A stretch of DNA of 28,304 bases, taken from contig JAJRWM010000109.1 of assembly GCA_024276815.1 (NCBI GenBank), forward strand, positions 1 through 28,304. Reading direction: 5' to 3'. The position numbers and the translations under genes are program-made. Source of the DNA: a bacterium (GTDB taxonomy: Bacteria; JACRDZ01; JAJRWM01). Shown here in pieces: positions 18,939-27,860 of this stretch. Each line of letters begins with the position of its first letter. Within the stretch, counting starts at the first letter, position 1. The notes under the pieces were generated by a model. That model made no database searches. It was not told where the DNA came from and was given only the letters and a program-made list of their open reading frames with translations.

Positions 18939-21401
18939 CTAAAATTTACTTTGCCCGGCTTTTCTGATTTTATCCAGAGCCTTGGACGCTTCCGAGCTGA
19001 CAGTTGTGTTTTCATCATGGAGCGTTTTAACTAGAGGTTTTTCTGCCGGCAGACCAATTTCAACACCCTCATCCCAATCCCGTCTGGCGATCAGGTAATA
19101 GATTCGATCATCGCCCACCGGCGTCCAGCCGATCCGTTCCAGCGCCTCAGCCGCGCTCCTCCTGACCAGGCTGCTTTCATCCCTCAGCATCTTCAATAAC
19201 GGCGCGACAGCTCTGTAATCGCCGATCTTGCCCAACGCTTCAGCGGCGCCTCTCCTCACCCAGAGATTGCGATCATTCAGTGATTTGAGCAGCGGCTTTA
19301 CGGCCGGGGAGCCAATTTTACTCAAGGCGTCGGCGGTTACCCATTGCACCCAGTTGTCGCCATCCCTGAAGACCTGGATCAGCGGTTCAATGGAATTAAC
19401 ACCGATGATGCTCAAAGCTTCAGCGGCGCCTCTTTGAACCCAAAGATCCTGGTCGCTGATTGTTTGCACCAATGGTTTGATCGCTTCTTTGTCCTTGCTG
19501 ATTTCCAGCGCCTGAGCGGCGCCCCTTCTGATTGAACTCATTTCATTTTTCAAGGCCAGAATCAAGGTGTCGATAGCTGTTGGGCCAAAATTGCCCAGCG
19601 CTTCCACGGCGACCCAGCGCACCCAAATATCTTCATCCCGCAAAGTACGCACAAGCGGCGGCAGAGCGTCCGCTATTTTGAGTTTCCCCAGTGAATCCGC
19701 GGCCACGCCCCGCACCAGGCTGCTTTCATCATCCAGAGTCCCGATTAAAGGTTTTAAGGCCCGGACATCGCCAATCTCACCAAGCAACCGGGCCGCTTCC
19801 CAGCGAAACCAATTGTCTTCCTCCTGCAAGCCCTGTATCAATGGCTCAACAGCCGGGGCGCCGATTTTCGTCACCCCTTCCCAGTCCCGTTTGGCGACCA
19901 TAAATAATACCTTGTCTTCTATATTCCGCGGCTGCCAATCAATATTGTTCAGAGCTTCGGCGGATACCCAGCGCACATGCCGATCCTTGCTTTTCAGGTC
20001 TCTGATCAGGAATTCCGCTTCCCGGGGATTTCTCATCTCCAGAGCCAACAACTGCTGGAAACGTTCTTCATTTCTGATCACGTCAATCATCGGCGATATC
20101 TCTTCCGCGTATCCCCTCATGCTCAGAGCGCTGATAACAGCGTTTCTGACCTCCTTGTTTTTATCGCTCAAAGCATCCAGTAAAGGTTCCAGTTCCCGGG
20201 CGTTATTTCTCCGACCCAAAGCGACCGCCGCCTGCATCCTGACCAAACTGTTCTTGTCTTTCAGTGCCCTGATCAACGGCTCCTCGGCGGCTTCTCCCAT
20301 GTCAGACAGAGTTTCAGCCGCGCCATTCCTGATCAGCCGGTCATCATTCTGAAAGGCCAGCAGAAGCGGCTTGATGGCCGGTTCGCCGATTTTTTTCAAC
20401 GCCTCCTTGGCTCCCCACCGCCGGCCGGAATTGTCGTACCCAAGCATTTTAAGCAAAGGCTCAATAGCCGGCTTTCCAATTATTCCAAGCGCCCAGGTTG
20501 TGCCGTTGTGAATTTCCGGGGTTGTGTCCACGAGAATGTTCAGTAAAGGCTCAAGAGCAGGTTCGCCAAACCCGGCGACTTTCAGCCAGTTCTGCTGAGC
20601 GATGTAATAGTAAATCTCTTCCCTGGTTTTATGCTCTTGCGGTATCCAGCCAATTTTATCCAACGCTTCCGCTGAGCATTTCCTGACCCAACTGGTTTCA
20701 TCCTCTAACGCCAGTACCAGCGGATCAACCGCTGCCGGGCCAATTTCTCCTAGAGCGCTGGCCGCTACCCAGCGTACCCAACTCAGTTCATTTTTAAGCG
20801 CCCTGACCAGGGGCTTGATGGCCGGTTCGCCGATTTCCCCAAGAGCCGCTGCCGCATCCTTCTGCACCCAGATATCAATATCCTTGAGCGACTCAACCAA
20901 AGGCTCAACGGCCCGGGGGTCGCCGATTTCCCCAAGAGCTTTTATGGCGCCTCTTCGAACCCAGGGGCTTTCATCATTGATAACCGTTAAAATTTCCGGA
21001 ACCGCGACCGGGCCAATCAGCACCAAAGCCCTGATTACGCCCTTTCTGATATCGCCCCGGTTGAGCATCAACGACGCGACCAAAGGCTTGATCGCGACCT
21101 TGCCCATTTTGCTCAAGGTGTATACCGGTCCCCACTCAAGCTCGATATTATTTTCCCTGATAGCCATGATGATAGGCTTGACAACCGGCAGTCCGATATC
21201 AATCAGAACCCTGGCGACCTTTTTCCTGACTTCGATATTTTTGTGGTTAAGCGCGCCGATAAAGGTCTGGATATCATTGGTCTGGCCATATTTAACTATC
21301 AGGTCCTGGACGATAATATTCACTTCGTTATCAGGCCAGCCCAAGACGCTGGCGGAAAGAAGAGCGAATATCAGGATGTAATAAAGAGAGAACCTTTTCA
21401 A
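18939..21401 (-). CDS. Large exported HEAT-repeat (PBS-lyase-like) protein
   Basis: The 820-residue protein begins with a signal peptide (MKRFSLYYILIFALLSASVLG) and is otherwise an almost continuous alpha solenoid of some 23 HEAT repeats of about 31 residues. A typical unit is D-x-x-x-W-V-R-x-x-A-A-x-A-L-G-x-I-G-x-P-A-x-x-P-L. Three times, at about residues 250-285, 487-520 and 757-790, the series carries an extra module: [IL]-x-W-x-P, then Y/F-x-[IV]-A-x-x-[ND]-W, then G-x-P-A-x-x-P-L. Such proteins are usually scaffolds; the partner is unknown and no enzyme domain is visible. The TTG start has AGGTGAG at four bases spacing. Its own promoter is at 21441-21469. Confidence 0.85.
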   Translation of the reverse strand: MKRFSLYYILIFALLSASVLGWPDNEVNIIVQDLIVKYGQTNDIQTFIGALNHKNIEVRKKVARVLIDIGLPVVKPIIMAIRENNIELEWGPVYTLSKMGKVAIKPLVASLMLNRGDIRKGVIRALVLIGPVAVPEILTVINDESPWVRRGAIKALGEIGDPRAVEPLVESLKDIDIWVQKDAAAALGEIGEPAIKPLVRALKNELSWVRWVAASALGEIGPAAVDPLVLALEDETSWVRKCSAEALDKIGWIPQEHKTREEIYYYIAQQNWLKVAGFGEPALEPLLNILVDTTPEIHNGTTWALGIIGKPAIEPLLKMLGYDNSGRRWGAKEALKKIGEPAIKPLLLAFQNDDRLIRNGAAETLSDMGEAAEEPLIRALKDKNSLVRMQAAVALGRRNNARELEPLLDALSDKNKEVRNAVISALSMRGYAEEISPMIDVIRNEERFQQLLALEMRNPREAEFLIRDLKSKDRHVRWVSAEALNNIDWQPRNIEDKVLFMVAKRDWEGVTKIGAPAVEPLIQGLQEEDNWFRWEAARLLGEIGDVRALKPLIGTLDDESSLVRGVAADSLGKLKIADALPPLVRTLRDEDIWVRWVAVEALGNFGPTAIDTLILALKNEMSSIRRGAAQALEISKDKEAIKPLVQTISDQDLWVQRGAAEALSIIGVNSIEPLIQVFRDGDNWVQWVTADALSKIGSPAVKPLLKSLNDRNLWVRRGAAEALGKIGDYRAVAPLLKMLRDESSLVRRSAAEALERIGWTPVGDDRIYYLIARRDWDEGVEIGLPAEKPLVKTLHDENTTVSSEASKALDKIRKAGQSKF

Positions 21402-21440
21402 CAGCTCACCTAACTCTGTGTTAATATTATCTATTTATTA

Positions 21441-21469
21441 ATCATAACACTTATTTGACTAATCGGCAA
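21441..21469 (-). promoter_or_regulatory. Predicted sigma70 promoter of the HEAT-repeat gene
   Basis: On the minus strand TTGCCG (plus 21464-21469), a 17-base spacer and TATGAT (21441-21446) are seen, with TG at the extended -10 position just before TATGAT. The TTG start codon lies about 40 bases downstream. Confidence 0.55.
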
Positions 21470-21726
21470 GGTCCCGGAAGGTCGGTGGACAGGGCGATTC
21501 GCTTCTCTGAAAGGATCGTGGATTACTTTTAAAAGACCGGGCGGGAGTGGGGCGAGACGCTCCGGCGTATTTCTTCGAATATGGCATTGGGGCGTGTACT
21601 GCGCTTCGCAGGTTTACAGCCAACTTCGCGAACGCTTAATCCCGCCTCGTGTAATACTCAAGCGAGCACTGTTGCGAGCGAAATTGATGCGCCGAAGGCA
21701 ACAAACATCCTCAAGTCGGATACTTG
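21470..21726 (-). repeat. Gene-free stretch with family-2 repeat copy (minus orientation)
   Basis: No gene is supported here. Reading on the minus strand from the stop of the membrane-anchored protein gene, the order is GCCTTCGGCGC (plus 21689-21699), ATTTCGC, CTTGAGTATTAC (plus 21651-21662), then GAGGCGGGATTAAGC. This is the same order and nearly the same spacing as in the repeat after the barrel gene at 12988-13130. The remaining part towards 21470 is GC-rich with no clear structure. Confidence 0.55.
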
Positions 21727-22314
21727 TTAGAGTTTGTCTTCCAGCATTTCGTAGAATTGATCAATTTTTTCTTTGCAGTTGGGGATCTCAGCCTTGGCGA
21801 TACGAATCCAGCCGCTGCGTTCAGTCAAGGAATAATCCTTGGGAATAGCGATTACGTCAATTTGCGGACTGGCCATGATTTTGTTGATATGCTCCTGAGT
21901 CAACGGCACGTAGGAATCAACGATCATTTCACTGGGAATTTGTCTCGCGATCTCGGCTTCCCGATGACCATCAGGATAAATAGCGTCGGCTAACATCATG
22001 CCCGGCTTCAATTGATACTCAGTCTTTCTGACCCGTTTGCGGGTGCCTGAGGTGAGCAGTTGCTCGACTGTTTCAAAGCTCCACAATGCTTCCCGGTAAT
22101 TATCATAGGCGCTTCTAATATCTGACTGGTTCCTGGACTGCATAGCCTTGGCTTCAGCTTCCCGCGCTTTTTTCAGATAGACCTTGCCCTGATCATACGC
22201 TTCCTGCGCCCGATCCAGCAACTCCAACCAAGCCATGGAAAAAGCGATCAAACCAACCAGCACGCAGATACCAATGACCTTAAAAATCTTTTTCGGTGGA
22301 ACACCGGCTCCCAA
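21727..22314 (-). CDS. Membrane-anchored protein of unknown function, coupled to zinc peptidase
   Basis: Not recognised. One transmembrane segment near the N-terminus (IFKVIGICVLVGLIAFSMAW) precedes a long charged helical stretch (AQEAYDQGKVYLKKAREAEA and on) and a mixed C-terminal part with VDSYVPLTQEHINKIM and PQIDVIAIPKDYS. Start choice: a GTG at 22338 overlaps the end of the peptidase gene but has a weak ribosome binding site. A TTG at 22314 has GGGAGGTGA at an ideal distance, so I use it (195 residues; 203 from the GTG). Overlap with or closeness to the peptidase gene suggests that the two proteins act together at the inner membrane. Confidence 0.65.
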   Translation of the reverse strand: MGAGVPPKKIFKVIGICVLVGLIAFSMAWLELLDRAQEAYDQGKVYLKKAREAEAKAMQSRNQSDIRSAYDNYREALWSFETVEQLLTSGTRKRVRKTEYQLKPGMMLADAIYPDGHREAEIARQIPSEMIVDSYVPLTQEHINKIMASPQIDVIAIPKDYSLTERSGWIRIAKAEIPNCKEKIDQFYEMLEDKL

Positions 22315-22330
22315 AAAAGTCACCTCCCGT

Positions 22331-23011
22331 TTAATCACGACTTCTCATTATCATGTACAGCAACTGCATAACCGCCATCGCTAACGTCGCGATGTAAGTC
22401 AAGGCCGCCGCGTTTAACACTTTACGTCCGGCCGCCACTTCCGAACGCTCGACCAGAATACCTTCGCTCGTCAGGAGTTGCAACGCCCGGCTACTGGCGT
22501 TTAGCTCAACAGGTAATGTTACCACATGAAAAGCGATAGCCAAAGAAAAAATTATAATTCCCAATTCCATCAACGAGCCGGCCCTGAAAATGAGTCCCAG
22601 GAAGAATAAAGGGAATCCCATCTGCGAGCCCAGATTCGCTACCGGAACCAGGTTATGGCGGATCGCCATCGGCAGGTATTCTACCTTATCCTGCAAAGCG
22701 TGTCCAGTCTCATGAGCGGCGACACTGATGGCGGCAATTGAGGAACTTCCGTAGACCCCTTCACTAAGCCGCAAAACTTTGCCGCGGGGATCATAATGGT
22801 CAGTAAGCTGTCCTCTGACCTGCTCAACGCTGACATTGGACAGACCGTTACTCGCCAATAACCGGCGGGCGACATCGGCGCCGGTTAGTCCACTGGAAGC
22901 GCGGATTTTGTTATATCTGGCGTAAGTCGCTTTGACTTTGTACTGGGCATACATAACCAGCGCGAACGCCGGCAGAATCAACATCATATACAAAGGATCC
23001 AACATAAACAT
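22331..23011 (-). CDS. YugP-type zinc-dependent membrane metallopeptidase
   Basis: A 226-residue member of the neutral zinc peptidase family that includes Bacillus YugP (Zn_peptidase_2). It has an N-terminal membrane segment (LILPAFALVMYAQ) and the zinc motif H100-E-T-G-H104 within SVAAHETGHALQD. Further hydrophobic segments lie around GLIFRAGSLMELGIIIFSL and the C-terminus (IATLAMAVMQLLYMIM). The LTGADVARRLLASNGL and DHYDPRGKVLRLS stretches are characteristic of the family. The substrate is unknown. The ATG has GGAGGAAGG upstream. The downstream membrane-anchored gene follows with overlap or a short gap. A short hairpin-rich gap separates it from the groEL unit. Confidence 0.85.
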   Translation of the reverse strand: MFMLDPLYMMLILPAFALVMYAQYKVKATYARYNKIRASSGLTGADVARRLLASNGLSNVSVEQVRGQLTDHYDPRGKVLRLSEGVYGSSSIAAISVAAHETGHALQDKVEYLPMAIRHNLVPVANLGSQMGFPLFFLGLIFRAGSLMELGIIIFSLAIAFHVVTLPVELNASSRALQLLTSEGILVERSEVAAGRKVLNAAALTYIATLAMAVMQLLYMIMRSRD

Positions 23012-23039
23012 GATTCCTTCCTCCTCATTTGTTCTCTTA

Positions 23040-23175
23040 TAGAGCGTTTAACGTTCATCTATAAGGTAAAACCTTGGAAACCCCCTTTTTAATAAAAAGG
23101 GGAGTTTCCAAACCTTCCCCCAAAAACTTTAATTGGTTTTAAGGAAAAACTTACATCCGCTTGCAAAACGCTCTA
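23040..23175 (+). mobile_element. MITE-like element of about 136 bp with terminal inverted repeats and a family-1 hairpin
   Basis: Perfect 10-bp inverted ends TAGAGCGTTT (23040-23049) and AAACGCTCTA (23166-23175) enclose a non-coding core. That core holds a 17/18-base hairpin (23074-23090 with 23094-23111, one bulged base) and the family tail ending CAAAAACTTTAATTGG (to 23136). No transposase or clear target duplication is seen, so a mobile origin is an inference from the inverted ends. It lies in the leader region of the zinc peptidase gene. Confidence 0.45.
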
Positions 23176-23263
23176 GCTATTTAGATAGTATCAAAATAAT
23201 TTCGATTTGTTTATTTTAATAAATTCCACTCAGATTATGAGAGCCATTATAATATAATAAAAC

Positions 23264-23296
23264 AAAGGGAGGCTGATAATCCCAGCCTCCCTTTTT
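23264..23296 (-). terminator. Rho-independent terminator after groEL
   Basis: A perfect 12-bp stem, AAAGGGAGGCTG (23264-23275) with CAGCCTCCCTTT (23283-23294), has a 7-base loop. On the minus strand it is followed by TTTGTTTTATTAT, suitable for ending the groES-groEL transcript about 107 bases past the groEL stop. The T-run on the plus strand (to 23296) would also allow action in that direction. Confidence 0.8.
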
Positions 23297-23310
23297 GAAT
23301 ATTAAACGTC

Positions 23311-23367
23311 TAAAGTTTTTGGAAGGGGGTCCGGGGGAGAACCTTTCTTCAAAAAGGTGTCCCCCGG
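23311..23367 (-). repeat. Dispersed hairpin repeat, family 1, copy C
   Basis: A bulged stem (CCGGGGGAGAACCTTT at 23331-23346 with AAAGGTGTCCCCCGG at 23353-23367) is followed, on the minus strand, by the tail GGACCCCCTTCC and AAAAACTTTA (to 23311). It sits between the groEL stop and the terminator, so it would be part of the groEL 3' untranslated region, in the same orientation as groEL. Confidence 0.7.
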
Positions 23368-23403
23368 GAATCATCTTCCTAAATCCTTTGATTTTACTTC
23401 TTC

Positions 23404-25059
<1,656 letters not shown>

Positions 25060-25082
25060 TTAACCTCCTTTTCTAAAATCTG

Positions 25083-25370
25083 TTAGTTCAGGATTCCGAT
25101 AATTTCGTCTTCTCTCATGACCTGGTAAGCTTCGTCTTTGACTTTTATTTCCGAGCCGGAATATTTACCATAGAGAACGGTGTCGCCAACTTTAACTTCA
25201 AAAGGAATCTTGTCTCCTTTTTCGTTGCGTTTACCGGTTCCCAGAGCGACGACTTTGCCTTCCTGAGGCTTTTCTTTAGCCGTATCAGGAATAATAATCC
25301 CACCTCTGACCTGCTCTTTTTCGTCGTTCGGTTTCACTAATACGCGATCCCCTAAAGGTTGAAACTTCAT
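25083..25370 (-). CDS. groS: Co-chaperonin GroES
   Basis: The 95-residue lid protein of the GroEL chamber. It starts [14 protein letters not shown] and contains the mobile loop region around [20 protein letters not shown], whose hydrophobic GGIII tip contacts Gro[11 protein letters not shown] and [11 protein letters not shown] follow. GGAGGG sits shortly before the ATG. It is the first gene of the groESL operon, with a CIRCE operator 34 bases upstream of the start codon. Confidence 0.98.
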   Translation of the reverse strand: MKFQPLGDRVLVKPNDEKEQVRGGIIIPDTAKEKPQEGKVVALGTGKRNEKGDKIPFEVKVGDTVLYGKYSGSEIKVKDEAYQVMREDEIIGILN

Positions 25371-25403
25371 TGATTTCCCTCCTTTCCCTCATTTTCATGT
25401 TTG

Positions 25404-25430
25404 CTAGCACTCATCTAAGGTGACTGCTAA
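25404..25430 (-). promoter_or_regulatory. CIRCE operator (HrcA binding site) of groESL
   Basis: The stretch CTAGCACTC - 9 bases - GACTGCTAA (25404-25412, 25422-25430) matches the CIRCE consensus TTAGCACTC-N9-GAGTGCTAA in 8 of 9 positions in each arm. It begins right at the expected transcription start of the promoter upstream, where HrcA typically represses chaperonin genes until heat or misfolding stress. hrcA itself is not in the window. Confidence 0.9.
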
Positions 25431-25437
25431 TAAACGT

Positions 25438-25466
25438 ATCATAAGTTACTATCAACAAGCTTGCAA
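25438..25466 (-). promoter_or_regulatory. Predicted sigma70 promoter of groES-groEL
   Basis: On the minus strand TTGCAA (plus 25461-25466), a 17-base spacer and TATGAT (25438-25443) give a vegetative-type promoter whose start point falls at the edge of CIRCE. A 6-bp palindrome CATATC-N5-GATATG (25471-25487) lies 4 bases upstream of the -35. Confidence 0.65.
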
Positions 25467-25562
25467 AGCCCATATCAAAGCGATATGTCCATGTTTTATG
25501 AGATTTTAGCGATTATCGGTATTTTTAATCTCAAAATCACAACTTTGCTTCATTTTTCTTGA

Positions 25563-26084
25563 TTATTCGCCGAATTTGTTGTGACTGGATATTTCCGACC
25601 ATTCCTTGCGGGGTTTAGTCGGAGGAGTTCCCGCCGGATAGCCGACCGGCGTCAGGGCGACAACCCTGAGATTATCCGGTATATTCAAGAGAGATTTGAC
25701 TTCCTTTTCTTTAAACGAGCCGATCCAGCAAGTACCTAAGCCTAATTCATAAGCCGCCAGGGTCAGGTGGTCGAAGCCAATCGAGAGGTCAATAGCGAAG
25801 CTGCTCATATAGCCGCCCATCCGGTCATAAGCGAGCTTTTCGTCAGCGCAGCCGACGATGACCAAAGGCGCTGTGGCGATAAATTTCTGGCTATTGCAGG
25901 CAACAACCAGTTCTGCCAGCAATTCATCATCATCAACGACAATATAGTGCCAAGGCTGAATGTTCTTGGCCGAAGGCGCGAGCCGCAAGACATCATAAAT
26001 AACAGCCATCTTTTCTTTTTCAATGGCTTTGGGGGAATATTTACGGATACTGCGCCGCCCCCTGATAGCCTCCAGAACGGTCAT
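25563..26084 (-). CDS. Nitroreductase family flavoprotein
   Basis: A 173-residue FMN-dependent oxidoreductase of the nitroreductase superfamily. The N-terminal RGRRSIRKYSP binds the FMN phosphate, and LRLAPSAKNIQPWHYIVVDD is the second family motif. AYELGLGTCWIGSF, followed by LRVVALTPVGYPAGTPP, completes the fold. The natural substrate is unknown; members reduce quinones, flavins or nitro compounds. Its ATG overlaps the leuD stop (ATGA), so it is translated with leuCD, an unusual partner for an aconitase-type enzyme. No terminator is obvious before groES. Confidence 0.9.
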   Translation of the reverse strand: MTVLEAIRGRRSIRKYSPKAIEKEKMAVIYDVLRLAPSAKNIQPWHYIVVDDDELLAELVVACNSQKFIATAPLVIVGCADEKLAYDRMGGYMSSFAIDLSIGFDHLTLAAYELGLGTCWIGSFKEKEVKSLLNIPDNLRVVALTPVGYPAGTPPTKPRKEWSEISSHNKFGE

Positions 26085-26578
26085 GATATCTTGCCGCTGG
26101 CCTTCAGATAGTTGATCAGTCCGCCGGCTCTCACAATCTCCTGCATGAATCCGGGAAAGGGCGTCGATTGGTAGGTCTTGCCCTGGGTGATATTCTTGAT
26201 AACTCCCTGGTCGAGGTCAACCTCGAAACGGTCCCCGGTTTTTGCTTCCTCGGCGCATTCTTTTGCTTCCAGGATAGGCAGGCCGATATTGATACAGTTG
26301 CGGAAAAATATGCGAGCGAAAGTCTTGGCGATGACCAGGCTCACTCCGGCGTGCTTGATCGCCAGGGGAGCGTGTTCACGGCTCGAACCGCAACCAAAGT
26401 TCTTCAAACCGACCAGGATATCGCCGGTCTTCATCTTTTTGACAAAATCCGGGTCCTCATCCTCAAGACAGTATTTCGCTAGCTCCTCAGGCTCTGACGT
26501 ACTCATTCTTCTGGCCGGAATAATCAGGTCGGTATTGATATCGTCACCGTACTTCCAGGCGTCACCTTTAATATTCAT
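26081..26578 (-). CDS. leuD: 3-isopropylmalate dehydratase small subunit (LeuD / HACN-type swivel domain)
   Basis: The 165-residue swivel subunit of an aconitase-type hydro-lyase. It has the short bacterial/archaeal form, with GDDINTDLIIPAR, then GCGSSREHAPLAIK (about 62-75) for substrate contact, and FARIFFRNCINIGLPILE. The specificity loop reads ARRMSTSEP (R23-R24-M25-S26), whereas close relatives I know have ARYLNTSDP, so the substrate may not be isopropylmalate. It follows leuC by 4 bases and overlaps the nitroreductase gene. No leuA or leuB is present in the window, so leucine synthesis is the default guess only. Confidence 0.8.
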   Translation of the reverse strand: MNIKGDAWKYGDDINTDLIIPARRMSTSEPEELAKYCLEDEDPDFVKKMKTGDILVGLKNFGCGSSREHAPLAIKHAGVSLVIAKTFARIFFRNCINIGLPILEAKECAEEAKTGDRFEVDLDQGVIKNITQGKTYQSTPFPGFMQEIVRAGGLINYLKASGKIS

Positions 26579-26582
26579 ATGC

Positions 26583-27860
26583 TTACTCTCCTCTCAACAC
26601 TTCGTCGGGATGGGTGATTTTGCCCAACACCGCGCTGGCCGCCGCTACCGCCGGATTGGTCAGGTAAACTTCGCTTTCCGGATGTCCCATCCGCCCGACA
26701 AAATTACGATTCGTCGTTGACACCGCCCGCTCGCCTTTAGCCAGTATGCCCATGTGCCCGCCCAGACAAGGGCCGCAGGTCGGCGTGCTCACCGCCGCTT
26801 TGGCGTCCAGGAAGATATCAATCAAGCCTTCCTTCATAGCCTGGCGATAGATATCCTGGGTCGCCGGGATAACAATCATCCTGACATGGCGGCTGACACT
26901 CTTGCCCTTAATCACCCGGGCGGCTTCTCTCAAATCCTGGATCCGTACATTGGTACAGGAACCGATAATCACCTGGTCGATTTTAATATGAGAAGCTTCG
27001 GAAACCGGTCTGGTGTTAGACGGCAGATGCGGGAAAGCCACCTGCGGCTCTATTTTACTGACATCGTACTCTTTGACTTCACAATACTCAGCGTCCTCAT
27101 CGCTTTTATAAATAGTATAGCCACGGGTAGCGTTTCTTTCGGTGACATAATTGACGGTACAACTGTCAACGGCGAAGATACCGTTCTTGGCTCCGGCTTC
27201 GATGGCCATGTTAGCCATGGTAAAGCGGCTGTCAATGGAAAGCTTGTCGATAGTCTCACCGCTGAATTCCATCGCCCGGTACAAAGCGCCGTCAACGCCG
27301 ATATCGCCGATGGTATAAAGAATGAGGTCTTTACCGCTGACATAGGGCGGCAGGACGCCGTAATAAATAAATTTTATCGTTTCCGGCACTTTGAACCAGG
27401 CCTCACCGCTCAGCATGGCTGCCGCCAAATCAGTGCTACCGACGCCGGTGGCGAAAGCTCCCAGGGCGCCGTAGGTGCAGGTGTGCGAATCGGCGCCAAT
27501 AACCAGGTCACCGGGCAGGACAATCCCTTTTTCCGGCAGCAGCGCGTGCTCAACTCCCATGCGGCCGATCTCAAAATAATGCTTTAACTTTTGTTCCCGG
27601 GCGAAATCCCGCAGTATCTTGCATTGCTCAGCGGACTGGATATCCTTGTTGGGCGCGAAGTGGTCCGGCACCAGCACAACCTTGGTTGAATCAAAGACTT
27701 TCTTCCCGCCGGCCTGATAAAATTCACGGATAGCGATAGGAGCGGTTATATCATTACCCAGGGCTATATCGACCCTGGCCATGATGTAATCTCCGGGCCT
27801 GACTTCTTCTTTTCCGGCATGGGCCGCCAGAATTTTCTCTGTAACTGTCATCTTGGTCAT
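26583..27860 (-). CDS. leuC: 3-isopropylmalate dehydratase large subunit (LeuC / HACN family)
   Basis: The 425-residue catalytic subunit carries the [4Fe-4S] cluster that interconverts 2- and 3-isopropylmalate or related hydroxyacids. Cluster ligands are C302 (GSCTN), C362 and C365 ([11 protein letters not shown]). [20 protein letters not shown] is the usual substrate and cluster region. The length fits the roughly 420-residue archaeal/HACN type and not the longer E. coli LeuC. AAAGGAG lies about ten bases before the ATG at 27860. Together with leuD and the nitroreductase gene it forms a three-gene unit; homoaconitase or dimethylmalate dehydratase activity cannot be excluded. Confidence 0.88.
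   Translation of the reverse strand: MTKMTVTEKILAAHAGKEEVRPGDYIMARVDIALGNDITAPIAIREFYQAGGKKVFDSTKVVLVPDHFAPNKDIQSAEQCKILRDFAREQKLKHYFEIGRMGVEHALLPEKGIVLPGDLVIGADSHTCTYGALGAFATGVGSTDLAAAMLSGEAWFKVPETIKFIYYGVLPPYVSGKDLILYTIGDIGVDGALYRAMEFSGETIDKLSIDSRFTMANMAIEAGAKNGIFAVDSCTVNYVTERNATRGYTIYKSDEDAEYCEVKEYDVSKIEPQVAFPHLPSNTRPVSEASHIKIDQVIIGSCTNVRIQDLREAARVIKGKSVSRHVRMIVIPATQDIYRQAMKEGLIDIFLDAKAAVSTPTCGPCLGGHMGILAKGERAVSTTNRNFVGRMGHPESEVYLTNPAVAAASAVLGKITHPDEVLRGE

Noticed and set aside
19567-20352. Long open frame antisense to the HEAT-repeat gene
   Set aside because: It mirrors the periodic codons of the real gene, is Ser/Arg-rich, and lacks a ribosome binding site; other long antisense frames there are explained in the same way.
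21594-21848. Open frame across the gap beside the membrane-anchored protein gene
   Set aside because: It covers family-2 repeat DNA and the end of a gene on the other strand; no start signal and low-complexity Arg/Ser content.
26754-27587. Open frame of 277 codons antisense to leuC
   Set aside because: leuC on the other strand is complete with all cluster cysteines; the antisense product shows no family motif.
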